Assembly (NCBI GenBank): GCA_964023275.1
Contig: OZ029913.1
Span: 57,321,358 to 57,385,357, forward strand
DNA: 64,000 bases
Source of the DNA: Norana najaformis
Taxonomy: Eukaryota; Annelida; Clitellata; Crassiclitellata; Hormogastridae
Reading direction: 5' to 3'
A program made the translations under genes and the position numbers. This document shows, one piece after another, positions 44,401 through 60,200 of this stretch (position 1 is the first letter of the stretch; each line of letters opens with the position of its first letter). The notes beneath the pieces are model-generated. The model saw only the letters and a program-made list of their open reading frames with translations, was not told the DNA's origin and searched no databases.

Positions 44401-47400
44401 CTCCAGTTGTGCCCTAGCCATCTTAGCTATAACATGTACACTGACCATTTATTTTCAATGGGAAGATCAGGCAGCAAGGGAGAGGGAAGACCACTCATCC
44501 TCATATGCTGTAGTTAAGAAAAATGACATAGCTAACACTTCATCACCATGGCTAATTCTTCTTCCTCTTCTTCTTCTTCGGTATAAGTTGGTATAAGTTG
44601 TGAACCATAGTAAGTACCATCTTTTAACTGGGCTGCAGTGGACATCTGAAAGCTGAATACATTGGAGACTCTTTATTACAAACTTCATTATAGCACAAAT
44701 TCTGATATAACAGAGTCCAAAATTTTGTTGGGCTTAAGAAAATTTCTTCCTTATAATGCCACCTCATTATAAGGCTGTTATTGATATGAATCTCAAGACA
44801 GCAACATAATGAGTTTACGGTGTATAATGCAACGAAGAAACTTAATTGCTTTTGAATCCAGCCTACTTGTAATGCTGTCTTATTGTAATAATATGATACT
44901 TGACATAGCTTTACCCAAAGGTTGTTTTGTGTTATAGGAGGTTCGAGTGTATGTATTTTTTCTGTTTACCCTTTGTTCAGTTGGTCCGGTAAAACAAATC
45001 AGCGCTGTCTCTTCGACCCTATTGTTCATTATGTTGCTTATTAAAAATAGGAATAGGCTGACACATCTGCTATAAGCAAAGTCAGTCCTTGAAAGGCATC
45101 GGGCCTAGATCCATGTCACCCGCAATCAAAATGTAACTTTGAAAGAAAAACTCAAACCGTCATTAATGTAGATTGCTTAGAGAATATTATTGTCTGTCAT
45201 TAATGACATAATATGTTTACCTGTAGCCAACTGGTTAATTGTTTGTCTTGTAACATGGAGTGTGCAGGTTTCAAGCCTCTCTTAAGTTGGTTACTGCATA
45301 GGGACCTTGAGCAAGTCCTTCATGCACTACTGGTCAGCACCATCGACTGTTACTTTGTTGTTAGATAGAAGCACTTATTTACTCTATACAGAAATAATAA
45401 TCAATAATACTGATGATGGTGATAGTGAGGAATTCTTTGCCCGAAGGCAGGTCCATTGGCTTTATGCCACCCGCGGATGAGATGAGTGAGGTGGTTTCCC
45501 GTTGCCTTCCTCACAATTGTGGGTGAGCAACTTGTCCAAGATCACTATGCAGTGGCTTGAGGCAGATTCGAACCCGCCCCCTCAGGTTACGAGGCACCAA
45601 CCAGACCACTACACCACTGCGTCCCATAATAATAATACTAATACTACTAATAATAATGACGCTTTAATGCTGTTCCCTTTCGCAGCACTTTCTCTCTGTC
45701 AAAACTTGACGAAGTTAGCCAACCCAGAGATTTAATTTTTCCAGAGCCTTTTTTATAAATCTCGAGGGATCATAGGTACCTTACGGAAAAGTTGATGATG
45801 ATGATGACGATGATGATGTACGGGTATATATCTGGACATTTTTTTATCCCCTTTTAAGTACATCACTAAATGCTTCTTGCTGGCCTAACTGAGTTCTAGA
45901 AGCAATGTAACAATGATCTTTGTAGCATAATGATATTGTTGTTTTAGTCATTATGCAAACTAGTTCAACAGTATTTGGTGAAGAGGCCGTTTCCTGCACG
46001 AAATTCCGGTGATCTAGAGAATGCAGACTCACCAGCTAACAAGTACGTAGCTTTGAAATACGTTATTATTTACTGATCAAATGTCAATTTAGGTTTCAAA
46101 TTTCACTCTACTGTCGCTTTTAAACAGTTAACTGCTGCTGTGTTGTCTTTTTCCGAGAAACAGCCACAATTTTATTATATGTGGGTTGTCTGTTTGGCTA
46201 GCATGCTGGGCCTGTAATCGAATGGTTGCAGGTTTGTGCCACTGATTGGATTCCATGTAACGAAACTGGGCTAGTTGTTTGAGAACACATGACTCTGTCA
46301 CCAGGCAGTAGTGTATTTTGGTGCCTGTGTAAGCTGGGAAGTAAACGGCAAGCCGTGCGATGTGCTGGCCCAGTGTCGAGGACCTTGGGATTCATCTGTT
46401 GTCGGCTAAAGGGCAGAAGAGTGTGAAATGAGTGCATCCCCTACATATCGCTTTAGAACATGGGAGCTTTACTTTGTACTTTACTTTACTTTGTACTGTA
46501 CTTTACTTTGTACTTTACTTGTAAACAGTAAAATTTTATTATATTAACTTTTTGTAAACAAATCTCACTTTGTGTGGTCTCATTTAAAATCCAGTTTTGC
46601 TTTCCCTTTTTAAAAGCGAAACTTGCATTCAATTTTCAAAGTAAAACTTTCTCTTATGACAAGAAAAAGCATGTGATTATAACAATAAAGCTTACCACAC
46701 ATCTCTTTCAACACACCACTGGATATTACAGTTTCAGAGTGAACCGGGTTTGTTGGACCTTTCCTTCAGAGAATTTAAATTCAGTATTAGATAATTAATG
46801 AGATAAGATATGGCTCGAATAGATTTGGCTAGCGTTGTTTGATAGCGTGACTGCCTTGGTTAGCTGCACTGGTTGGATTGCCGTCAAGGCACCTCTGGGT
46901 CGGTTCTTATGCCGATCGTGGGGTATTTGAGAGATTTGAATCTTGACCTAGCACTGTCCATACACGAGGACTTTAAATGGCATGGCACCCATTCAAACAG
47001 GCAGCAGTGGTGAGAGATCTCCCACGATAAATTCATTTAAAAACGGGCAAGGTTGAAGCTATACGGTCACTATACCAATATATATATAAATTTACGTTTA
47101 TGTTTCTACAACTGGTTTGGCATGGTGCAAGGTAGCCGCCCATCTGGACTGCACTGGTTGGACCTCTGTGCTCTCGGGCGCTGTCTTTGTCCTAGAAAAA
47201 TCCTGCTAGCCCTGTTGAGTTTCCTCACATGGAGTGCTGATGTGACTTAGTCTTTCAATTCATTCTATCATTATCAGTCTCACAGTGACCTGAATCATCT
47301 GTGGAAAATGCTGTCCGTGGTGGCTATTGTCTTTCTTGGGCCTTTTTAAAACCGGATGGCTGGCGTGCCCTTATTTGCTTGAGTAATATGTGACTATGCA

Positions 47401-48180
47401 AGGCGGATGCTATGCAACAGAATTGGACAGGTTAATTATTAAGCAAATTTGTTCGTAAGTATCTATTGTAAAAGCAGATGAGTAGGTTAGTTTGTAAGTA
47501 GTCTATAATTTGCTAACCCACTTTTCTCCATGTTGTAATTTTTCTGGCACAAGGGCGTCTGCAGTTGTTAAATTTCTGTTATCAACAGGAATTAATGTGG
47601 CTAGGAAGAAACTTGGGCTATTTGGCAATAAAGGGCTGTTGTCGTGGCTTGCACTCAGACATCAATTTTACTAAAATGCTAAGAGATATCAATTATCTGG
47701 TACAATTCCAGTCACTGTGACAGCTGTATGACTTACTGTAAAGTGGGCTTTGGAATTAATTAGACAGAATGAACTGCTAGTGGGTGTAGTTGTTGCCTGT
47801 GCTTTGACCCCAGTCTCTTTGCTAGTGTCTGATGTTGACCCGGTTTACCCAGGAGCCTCTTTGTAACACATTCTTTATAACATGAATTCTGATATGGCTC
47901 AGTTCCCAGAATATTATTCAGCTGTAGAATGTGAATTGGTTTTGAGGAAACCTGGTTTCAACACTTGCTGTGGCTCCAGAAGTAGCGTTGTAACAGTGTT
48001 CTTTCGTGAGCTAGCTATTAAGAGTGTCAACAAACAAGAACATATTTGATTATTAGGTGTCATTTGTTTATTGGGCTACTTCAAACCATTATGGGTTGGA
48101 GCAGATTAATTGGTGTATTATGTATTATGTAATGTATGCAGTACCTCTTTAGGGCCTCTACATTATGATATCTGCATATC

Positions 48181-48215
<35 letters not shown>

Positions 48216-51200
48216 TTCTTTCTCTCTCTTTCTTTCTCTGTTTTTCTCTCGTTGTCTGTCTGTCTGTCTCTCTTTCTTCTCTGTCTCCTCTGTCTCTCTA
48301 CTCTCTATGCGGTGTGTGTCTGTCTGTCCCTGTCTCTCTCTGGTGGCAAATGCGGCTGAGCAGTGACCTGCTTAACATCATGAAAACTCACTGATGCCCT
48401 CACTCGGTGCTTTTATTCCTTAATTCGGCTTTCAGTCCATCTATTGAAAGTATGACTTGCGTGAAGGCAAAGAATATTTATAGTTATTTGCCAAGTTGGA
48501 TGTAAGCAAGTGTTTACAAATATCCATTGAGCTTCTGTTGTGGTTGATTCCAATGGACACCTGCTGTGCTTTGAAATTGACTGGCATGTTGATACTGATA
48601 GGTTCTGATAAGTGTTCTCTTGAATGGCAGGCATCCGGATCGGTTGTAATGAGTTATAGTCACTGACCAGCTGTTCCTTCATTCATTCAGAGCATTTATG
48701 TAGTGCCTTTTTAAGTTATTTACTCAGAGGCACTTACAGTGTGACCCTGGTGAAAGATAAGAGCTATATATTGCTAGGAAATATATCGAATTCAATCAGT
48801 AATGACATTTATTACATGATCACAGTCTTATCATAAACTGGGTTTGTATGTAACGTCTGCTGTGCAGAGTTTCTGATGTCTGATCTAAATCTAATCTAAT
48901 CTGATGGCTTCTGTAGTGCCCAAAGCATCAATCAGTGATTGCTTCAAGTGAATGAAATCTTAAGCAAAATCATAATTTCTTGGGGAAAAGCCAGGTTGAA
49001 TTCCAACAGGTCAGAGAAGCCAGAAGTTAGGCTACAGTGGACAAGCAAGTTGAAACAAATGAATCTTAAGTTTAGACCTGAATGACATCAAAGAACTGAC
49101 AGATTGAACAGAACTGGTCAACAACTTACAAAGCTTTGGACTGGCCCAACATGACGATCCTGTTACAAGACACACCAAAACTCAGTGTCCAATGATTGGT
49201 AACTAAATATTAGATGGTATGAGGGGTGATATGGAGCCATGGAGCCTTGGTGGTTAGTAATGACCTACGGCAGGAATTTCTTAGTCTCTCTCCCCTCTTT
49301 TCCACAGGCGCTTGAAGACCTTCTTATTTCCCAGTGCTTCTGGGTTTTCGGGCCGGGAGCGCCTCTGAGGAGTCTGTCTTGAAGTGGCGCTTTATAAATT
49401 TTCGATTACAGTACATTACATAGTTGACCTGTATCTGTTCATTACCGGTCTCAGTCAGTCAGGGTGATGATGTTGCACTCTGCAGCCCGTGGTGGTATGA
49501 AGGTGTCCTGCTTTCCAGAATAGATTTCAGCTCTTTCAGATCTAGGTCATGTCTTGAGTCAGAGCATTGACCTACCGCAGATAAGATAACTGGGTCAGGA
49601 TGAAGTTATCATTGTAGCAGATGTGTTAGCATCTGCCTTTGTTCTCTTTATCTTACTGGTGTCATGGTGAGGCTATTAAACGTTCTGCTGTCATTCTGAA
49701 GCTACTAGTCTTCGGCTTAGGCCGCTCTTTTCCCTTCTGCAAGTTTTGTGCTTCACAGTGCATTCTGGTCAATCACATTAACTGCAGTGTCTGTACTCTG
49801 CAGACCTATTCTTTTCTTACTAGATCTTTTCTAACTGCTTATTTACATAAAAAATATAAAATTAGAAATTTGCACAGCAGATGTTATAATACAAACCCAG
49901 TTTATGATAAGACTGTGATCATGGAATAAAGGTCATAAAAAATATATGATGTAAGTGTACACATTTTTCTATAGCCTCGACCCAGCTCATTTTTCAGTGA
50001 AGTGATCTGGTAGTCCAGGTGTGAGTAAAACGTGGGCCAGAGAGACTTTACAGCGGCTTGGCAAAGTTTCTAGACTGTACTTCCTCATTCAGTTCACGCT
50101 TTGCAGAGTCTTCATTTGCATTCCAGTCATGGCCCTAGACTTAACTGAGTCCGTCTGCTAATCCCTCTCGGTCTTTCTGTGTGTCTTACTAGACTGATAT
50201 AAACTGATTGGTTTTGTGCACAGATGTATTGTAATTGTAATTTGTAATTGTAATTTGAGATTTATAAAGTGCCTCTTAGAGGATAAACTCAACAGAGGTG
50301 CTTCCGACCCGAAGGAGTAAAATCACTGTTAAACAGTACAGTCTTCAGGCGCCTATGGAACACTGAGAGGGGGAGATGTATGGCACCTCGTAAGAACCTC
50401 CCAAAGCCAGTGCTGGTGCTTTATGGGCTTTATTTATAATGGTACCAATGAACGTGCAAGATTAGATTAGATTTTGAGATTGGTAAAATATACAGCGCCT
50501 CGTAAGAACCTCACAAAGGTAGTGCTGGTGCTTTGAGTGCTTTATTTAGAGATTGGTAAATTCCTTCTGTGGGAGTTGATGCTATTTAAAGAATGCTAAG
50601 CTTCTCATTTTACCTTTGCGCTATCTTCTGTTACTACTTGTTTATATTGCTAGTATCCTTCTGAGCTAAGTTTTTAAAAAGTGTACCCGTAGAGCGTGCT
50701 ACATCCTGCTTAACAGGATATTACGTGTGTCAAGAGGCTGTTAGTTTTTTCAACTGTCATGGTCTGTGTTGGTAACATTAATTAAATAGTAAAACCAAAT
50801 GTGGGCATTGTAGAAATAACTGTAAAAGGCAGCTTTTGTTTACGCACCTATTACCTGTTGTATATGATAACTTTGGGCTGTTGTAGCACAAGTAGTTGAT
50901 TATTTAGAAGTTGATTGTTTACCCCAAAGAAAGAGGGTGGAGAGGGGAGGCTGGATGAGGGGTAGGTGGATGAAACAAGTAAATGGGAGGAAAAGAAGGA
51001 GCATGAAGAGTGACGGATAGCATTGATGGATTTGTCTCTGTTAATGGCATTGTTATTTGGAGGGGGCTGATCCGGGTGTGTTTCCTGTTCTGGAATTTAC
51101 TCCTCCAGTCCTGCGAAATGTTTAAATTCCTGATTCAGTAGTTGTACACAGAGTTTAAGTAATCTGAGCAAGATTTAATCTGTTATTCAACTGTAATTTT

Positions 51201-54200
51201 AAATCGAGTATTTTTACTCTAGATTATTCATTCAGATATGCCATCCTAGAACACGGGTAACAGCACTGATGCATATGTGCGGTTATGTTTGTGTGTGTGC
51301 CTTGGTATGTAAAACACGTTTGTATACATGCTGGATTTGATGTATGTCCAGCTGGCTTTTTCTTTGTACTTATATACTGTGTATACATGTGTGTAGTTGG
51401 ATGTTTATGGAGCTCATGTATCTCTGTGATTGCTTACGTCTAATGGTCTCGGTCTTTTTCAGGACTTTACTGGAGGTGTGGAAAAATGTTCTTGACGAGA
51501 CAAGGAACGTTGCCATGGTGCGACTGGCAGCAGCCGAAACCTACATTCAGAAAATCTCAGAACAGTGCAAACAGGTCCGAGCGAATCGAAGCCAGATCGC
51601 AAAAATGGTAAGCGATCGACCCAGAGCAGACAGTGGGTATCAGACTTCAAAGCGATGCCTGCTCTTTGAGAACGCATGAGGGTTTCCTCTTGGATTTTGA
51701 CCAGACTTTTGTGCCATGGAGTTTGGCATGCACACTGGTGTTGCTTAGCAACAGTTATCGATTGAACTCTTGAGTATAATTACAGTGGTGCTACGGGAGT
51801 TATCAGATTAGATAAGTGCCATGTACTACGCTAGATAAAGTTCTTCCATTAACTTCTAAAAGGTTTTTTACGCAATCAGGAAATGCCAATGTTGTTGTTT
51901 TGTTGTCAAGTAATAATAATCGGTGAAGGCTAAACAATTTATATTGATTCTTTGGAAATGTTTTTTTGTAAGTTTTTTTTTAAAAGACACTATATTAAGT
52001 GTCTTGATATTTATGACTAAAGGGATTGGAGTGTCTCTGGATGATTGTGTGTTACATTACTTCACGGTAATGGCAATGCTAGCAGCACCACTCTTCTATA
52101 TGATCTCCTGAATCACTGTTTTGTCACGTGTAATGTAGCCAGCCACATGCCGATTAAGTTGGTAAAAAACTGTAGTGATGAATAATGGCTTTGTAAATGA
52201 ACTTTTGCAGTGAACAATTGCTTTGTGATTAAGCAGTTGCGGCTTCACTCTTGCAGCGTCACATCACGACCTTGGCTAAGCTGTTTGCTCATGAATGCCT
52301 CTCTCAGTCACAAAGCAGTAGAATTTGTTACTACTGCAAAGTCAATGACAATTAAATGACAAGTCCTTTAACACTTAATGTCCTTTTCATCGCTGAGTAT
52401 GATCTCAAATGTCAACTCTGGATGGGAATCCATTGGTTAAGCTCTGCACATGTGTGGAGCCCATCACTTGCGACTTTCTGGCCGTCTGAGCATTGCTTTC
52501 TAAGTGATGAATTTTCTGTTCTTAACGACATTTTACAACATTTAGGCCAGTGTAGAGAGCGCTTCTGATAAGTTTATCCTGATATGACACTATGTAAATT
52601 TCTAATATACAATTACGATTTCAAGGCCATTTATCCTGTAGCTGCTCAAGACCTGGGAAAAAAGAAACAGGTTTCTTCAGTATATTGGTTGTATGCAGAT
52701 ATTACTAGTTATATCTGTGGATATCCAGGGATGTCAGAGTAAGGTAAGTTACTGGCATAGTGGAGAGGTTTGTAAAAGGTCCTATGTAAGTTTGCAAACG
52801 CACTTATTAGAACTGGTATTGAACTAGATATTGTCCTGTCATAAGCCATTGTATTTTGATGCTGCTATGTGCAGTATAATGGCTTTTAAAAAATTTAGGA
52901 CTATGTGTATGTTGTTGACCTTTGTGTGGGGCTAATAAATTACTCATTCATAGGAAAGTGAGAACTACGTTGGTTACATCACATATGCTTCTACCAAAAC
53001 ACTGTTGACTGTGTTTATGATGCTCCATTTAAATTTTACGATGCTTAACGCAGGTATTTGACGAGTTGAACAACCTGCAAAAGGACATCGTGCTGTCACT
53101 TCAAGAGATGAATAAGTCGCAGAAAGTCTACCGTGAAGAGGAACACATAGCATACGATGCTCGAGTAAAAGCAACGAATGCGAGCAACAAGTAAACACAG
53201 ACCTTGACTGTCTTTAACAAATACACCATTGCTCCTGTGTGACTTGCTTGTGCTGATAATACACGATCTCTACGTGTCTTCTTGGCTGGATTGCAAGTGA
53301 AGACCTTTTTCAGCATCACTTGTTCTTTTTGAACTACATTTACTTGAAAGGGACTGCAGAGGTGCCAAGATACAAATATGCATACATACATACATACAAA
53401 TACTGATACATACATACATACGTAAATGCATACACATATAGTGTATGTATACATAAATATGTGCATACATACATCAATTCATACTTATAGGCATACATGC
53501 ATGTGTAAATACATTCATACATACATACAGGCATACATGCATGCATACATACATACATATACATCAATGCGTACAGGGATACATACTTATATAAATGCGT
53601 ACATACGTGCATACATAAACACATGTTTAATGTGTAATCAACTGTTTGATTGGCTGCAATCGTTATCATAAAGTCAAGATTTCCACACCGCCCCACGAAA
53701 TCTAAGTCATGAGAACCAGCTTATTCATAGGTGCTCTGTCAAAACAATGTAGAAATATAGCCCTTTGCTTAGAGCATTTATATAGCACCATTTGTTTAGT
53801 TTATATGTTCTATTGAGGCAGTCAGTATGTGGGAACCTTCAGCAAGTCCCTAATACATCAGTATAGGTATTGAATTTGAATAACTTTTGCCATTAGGGAC
53901 TTGTTACATCAGAACCTTCTTATAAGGCTGTCTGGGGATGTATCGGTCGTTTTGTAGAGCTTAAATTTTGGATACATGTACCCGTTCTTGTTATATCTGA
54001 ATGTGCATTATAATGAATTGTAGTAGTGTTTTAAGGGGAGTGGTGTATTGCAAAAAAGAAAATGTTAATTTGTGAGTCATAATTGTCTGCTTTCATTTTT
54101 GCTGTTGTATGAATGTTGCAATGGCGATTCTGGAATTTTGAACTAAACAATAACATCTGATCCTTTTTGTGAAGCTTTTTTTAAATTAATGTTGAATTGT

Positions 54201-57200
54201 TTTGTGGTAAGGATTTCTAATATTTAAATCTTGTTTCTGTTAGAGTTAAAAACAAATCAATTGGCAGATTCACCTCGCTGGCAAAGCTACAGCAACAAAG
54301 TTCGAAGGTATTTTGCATTTTGTTTACTTCGGCTTTTGACTGTTATATGCTGGAGGTCTCTAAATAAGTGTTACTTTGTCCATTGAAAAGCAGTGTTCGG
54401 TCTTATTGTATATTATGTTCAGACTGTTAACATAATTACAAATACCAAATACCAAGTTAACCATGGCCCTTTCTTTCTATTCCTCTGTCATGACTATGCG
54501 TCATACAATCAGCTTATGGTGTAACTGTCCATGATACTGGTTTGCAGTATTTGTAACTGCAATTAAGTGGTTGTTGTTGTTTTAAGTCCCATAGTGTTTT
54601 GTGTTTTTATTTTAAAAACATATTTTGTATATGGTAGAAATGACCTGTCAGGATTTCAAAAATTGAGAGTAGGAGCAAATAATGTATTGGAAACTATTGT
54701 TCCTCTTCCCCAGTGGAGTCTGCAAACGTGCCCTCTCTGTGCTGTGACAGTGAGATGCTGCATTGGAACAAATGGCCTGTCTTGAGGCAGCTTAAGTGTA
54801 TTATTATTGTTGAACCCAAGGCAGAAATGATTCATTAGGATTTTAAAAAGTTGGAGATTGTTGTTTGAAAGTCTGGGATGGCTAGTCTGCATAGCTGTTT
54901 TTCAGAAAAAATATTATTATTATTGTTGTTGTTGTTATTATTTTTTGTGTTTTTGTAGCGCCATTGTCTACAGACAAGTTAGTGCTTGATGATGTTGGGC
55001 GTTTGTGCGTTGATGAGCACTGCTGCTGGCCTTCAGCCACTAAGCACTCCTTATATCCATGGCTTTCCAACATTTGGATATTTATCTGAATTGCCACCTC
55101 ATGGCTGACTAACTGCACCTCAGATTCACATTTCTGTGTGACTTTGTGTTAACAAATTTTATAACAGCATGTGACCTTGCCTAAAAACCCTCACAACGTC
55201 AGAAAAGTTAATTTGCAAGAAATTTGGTTGTTTTCGTGGTCTCTAGCTAACAAAAGAGGGAGGGGCAAGAGAGGGTAAAGGGTGGCAAGTTAGAGAGAAA
55301 CAGGAAGGAAGGAGAAGGAACTTGGGGAGCGACAGGGGATTTTCCCCAGACGGTACATTTTGCTGGACTAGTGCCCAAATGCATTGCAAAGGATAGGCTG
55401 GTTCCTGATTAAAAACACGAGAAATAACAGTGATTCATTAGTTTGATTTGATTGGTAAATCTGAACAAATTAGTCGAGCATGGCATTTGATTTACCGGTA
55501 TGTATATTTTTGGGAACAGATGAATGCCAGAGTGGAGGCTTGTGAAGTGAAGTCTACGGCTGCCAGAAACGAATACGTACTGAACCTCAGAGCTGCAAAT
55601 GCTCACCTCCACCGATATTATACAGTTGACATACCAGATCTAATACAAGTAAGACAAATGATGGTTTTAACTTTGTTTCAACTTTACGGCAGTAATAATA
55701 ATAGTAGTAGTAGTAGTAGTAATAATAATAATAATAACAATAACGATAATTAATACTGGAACGAGGCCTGATTTCTGAGAGATCATTTTATACTCCTAAC
55801 TTAATTTTTTAGTTCCTGAGGGATCATATTTACCTCAGGTAAAAAAATAATAACAATAATAACAACATTAATTAATAATAATAATACACTGTAATAGTTG
55901 TCAGAATTAATATTCACGATCTTCCACTTGGGATGAGTGTGGATATTTGGTTTGGCCCCAGAATGCATCAGAGAGCTCTACATTTCTGTCTAGGTGGACA
56001 ATCTTTGCATCTTTTCTCCAGCCCATGAAAACCTGCTGCCTTTCTGATTTCGAGCCCTTGTACAATGATGCAGGCATATCTTGCTTTCTTACTGGACCTC
56101 AAAGCTGTGAGTGCTCACCTGTGCTGATATTATTGAGTTGACATACCAGGTCTAATGCCAAATGATGCACTGAACCTTCTTTCGGGAACAATCACACTAA
56201 AATATGTACTGAGTTATTGCTACTGTGTACTTAAAGTAAAAGTACAAAGTAAGTATGTCCCATAATGCACATGTGAGACATAGATGAGGCGCTAGTTTCC
56301 TTTTCTAGGCCCTTGAGCAAACAATGGACGAATCCCTAGGTCCTGAACACGGGGCCAGTGATATCGCACGACTTGCCAATTACTTCCCAGCTTATGCTTG
56401 CACCAAATTATGCTGCTTGTTGACAGAGGCATGGTGTGCGCAAACAACTTGCCCAAGGTCGTTACATAGTGTCGAACCCACAACCGCATGATCATTGACC
56501 AAACACGCTACCGATAGACCACTGGGCCACACTGCTTTATGTACATGTTCCTAAGTACAAAAACACTAAAGACCAAGTACTTAAGCACATTTGTCTACTG
56601 GTTTGTGCCTTACTATGTACCTTAAGTGCACCTGTTTAAATGTGTCAGATAGCTGTGTTTCAGTGCATTTGAAAGGTTCATAAAAGGAGCTAAGTAAATT
56701 CCAAGGTACATACATACGTACTATGCTGTAAAAGCCAGATAAAAAGTGCACATTGTGATTTTTGGATCAGGTTCTGGACGGTGAATACTTTGACGTCTGG
56801 AAACATTTCCTGACACTTTTTACGACGACTGAACTGCAGTGTAGCTCAGCTGTGACTCAGTGCTTTGGCCGCGTTGCCACAGATGTGAACAAGGCAAGTC
56901 AACCGTGTCATTTCCTAAGTCATGACGTGGCATACGATGCATCATAAGCATATAGTATTTTCTCTGCTAACAGCAGATTTTTATTACTGACCGAGTAGTT
57001 GCTTGTAATGCAAATTCTGTACTAACTTCATACTCATTCCTAACTGCATTTTCACTGCTAACTGCATACTCATTCCTAACTGCATTTTCACTGCTAACTG
57101 CATACTCACTTCTAATTGCATTTTCACTGCTAACTGCATACTCAATACTAACTGCATTTTCACTGCTAACTGCATACTCATTCCTAACTGCATTTTCACT

Positions 57201-60200
57201 GCTAACTGCATACACACTCCTAACTGCATTTTCACTGCAAACTGTGTACTCATTCCTAACCATTTATTGATTTTATTTCAGTTCTTACCACTAATATTCA
57301 TTCCTAATAGCATATTGTCAAATACATGACAAGGGACATGGTAGTAGAGGGACGTGGTGGTGTAGTGGTTCGGTCAGTGCCTCGTAACCGGAGGGTCGCG
57401 GGTATCAAATCTGCCTCAAGCCACTGCGTAGCGACCTTGGACAAATCATTCACCCACAATTGTCTGTGAGGAAGGCAACGGGAAACCACCTCAGTCATCT
57501 CATCCTCAGGTGGCGTAAAGCCAGTGGACCTGCCTTCGGGCAGAGAATTCATCATCATCATCAATAGCATATTCTGTTCAAACTGAATTATTGCTTATTC
57601 ATTGCTAAGTACAGCTTATGACTTACTGCAGCTAAGTACAGCTAACGACATAATGAGGTACTGCAATCGACCTTTCTACATCAGTGTCCTTACTGCGGAA
57701 TTTGTCGAACAGCGTGCTGCAGCTCTATGTGTCTGGACCGATTTACACTGTGGGCTCCTTTTCTCGTTTTGTGTTTAATCATTCAAACTACCCTTTCACT
57801 CTGTGGAAGAGTAAATCAGCTTTGTAATTATTTTGGTATTTTGTTTGTTTTTAATCATTCAGGCTCTACCCTTTCACTATGGCACTGCATTTATCTCCTT
57901 TGAAATTATTTTCATATATTTGACAATGTTCTGAAACGTGATCTGACATCTGGTATCAGAGACTGTTGTTAGAGAGTGTATTGGGAGAGCAGACAAAATC
58001 TGTAACTTAATACAGTATACAATGCAATTGAAATTTGATACAATACAGTTGAAATTTGATGCAACACAATTGAAATTTGATAAAATGGAATTGAAATTTG
58101 ATACAATACAATTGAAATTTGATACAATACCCCTTTACAGAGATTAGAAAATGCATATTTAAGCCAGGCAATGTTCAGGAAACATTATGAACCATAAAGA
58201 GATTGGTTTTCAGTGTAGAGCAGTTTAGACTTAAGTCTCATATATCTTGTGCAATGGTCTAGTTTTATAGCATGCTGGACTGTCAATCAAAAGGTCAGGG
58301 GTTCAAATCCTCGCCAGGGCAGGGTTTTGAGATTTCTGCTCTACGTGCACCCCATAGCAGACTCGGCTAGAATGAGCGCACTGACCGTACACTGTCAGTG
58401 GGAGTATCAGGCAACAAGGAAGAGGACTGGCCACCCGGCTCATAAACTGTGGCGAAGCAAAATGAAGTCGCTAACATTTCATACCCATTGCAGCATCTCA
58501 GGGCTAGCTTAAGGAACTCCTTCTTCTTCTATGTCCTTTATGTACATTTTTTAGGAAACTGAGTAAAGTCTTGTTGTTCTCAGTTGCCAACAATCTTTTT
58601 TTCTCTTTTTGGATCGCCACATACACGACCGTGGCATCTGTAAGCACGCCTGGTGGTGCCATCTTTCCGGCATTTGATGGGTTTCCAAATGTGAAACATC
58701 AGTTCACAGCCACACAACATTATAAATAAATAAATAAATAAATAAACTGTGGTTTATTGCTGTAATTCATACTTGACACAACATTATATCAAATCAGTTA
58801 CGTTACATTACGGCGTAGCACTGTTGTGACTTTGAAAGTGATCTGTTTCTTTTGGTTTCAGGTTTCACGTCAGTACAGCACAGATATTTTTATGAGAGAG
58901 AATCCTGTTTTAACTGACACACTGCAGTATCCATTCGTACCTCAGGACAATGACCCTGTAAGCTTATACATACTGTATATCAGAAAAATGGCTTAGTTGG
59001 GAAATATTGGAGAAATATCCATATGGTTCTGCCTTTAGGAGCCATATCAAGTATAACGAAGTTGTTTTACAATGAGTTCTGATGGTGAATGAATTGGGGA
59101 TGACAACAGCCTTCAAGTCATAATCACACTGTAGTGGAATTTGAGTTATACCAGAGCATGTGATTAGCAAGTCCTAGTGGATTTCATAAGCTTATCATAC
59201 ATGTTGTAAGCTTAATATAAATGTCTGTGGCGTAGTAAATACTGTTGTGCCTTTGTGAGGAACTTAACACGCTGGACGCGAGGGACGTGTAAACACATCC
59301 CTCAGGTAGCAACCTTTCTAGGCAGTTCAGTGTCCCAGTAATAATTCCTGCCGCTTGGTAATAATAGTGGATATGTTTTGTCACCTATTGAGTACATATA
59401 CGATTATTTTGGACACTCTCTATCATATATATATATATATATATATCACATATATGCCGAAGACTGAATGGACCAAATGGACTGATTTTTAGCCTTACTA
59501 CGGACTTATATACACGTCCCTCTGGTATCAGCTGTTTTTAGGCATTTCAGCGCTTGATAGTAATAGTGCTGCCACCTACCGAATGCATATACGATTATTT
59601 TGGACACTATCATATATATATATCGCATACATGCCGAAGAATGAATGAACCAAATGGACTGTTTTTTACCCTCGTTACGCTCCATTGAGAAAGTTATTGA
59701 ATTGGTACAGAAAGATAGTCCTACAGATGATTTACATGGCTGTAGCAGATGCATATATCCTCTACAAGAAGCTTGGAGGAACTAGGCGCCAGAATATTGT
59801 TCGGCCTCGGCTGTGAAGCCAAGATCGATACATACATATATATATATATATATACACACGGACGTGTATACACGTCCATCTGGTATCAACTATGCCTAGG
59901 CAGTTCCCAGTGTTCCAGTAATAATTCCTGCTGTTTAGCAGTAACAGTGGACATGTTCTGTCACCTACTAAATGCATATACGATTATTTTGGACACTCTC
60001 TAGGGCCTGGTATATCACATATATGCCGAAGACTGAATGTACCACCATGTGTGTAGTACTATGCTTCAAACAGTATCACACTGAACGTGATCTCTAGACG
60101 TCCTACAGTGAGATAGTAAGATAAACTCATAAAAGGAACAGTTATTTTTGATTCTTTGAACAAAAGGATGTCAAAAAAGAATAAAAACAATTGTGGGACG

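Noticed and set aside
45686-45735. Alternative FCHSD exon 4 (LSLCQNLTKLANPEI after TTTCGCAG)
   Set aside because: It resembles the expected segment after YAQ, but there is no donor before the stop. The exon at 45948 has both borders, correct phase and better similarity.
48110-48394. Hydrophobic Cys/Leu/Ser-rich frames
   Set aside because: Produced by the TCTG/TCTC microsatellite. No start, splice or homology support.
53270-53696. Tyr/Met/Cys/His-rich frames on both strands
   Set aside because: Products of the ACAT microsatellite.
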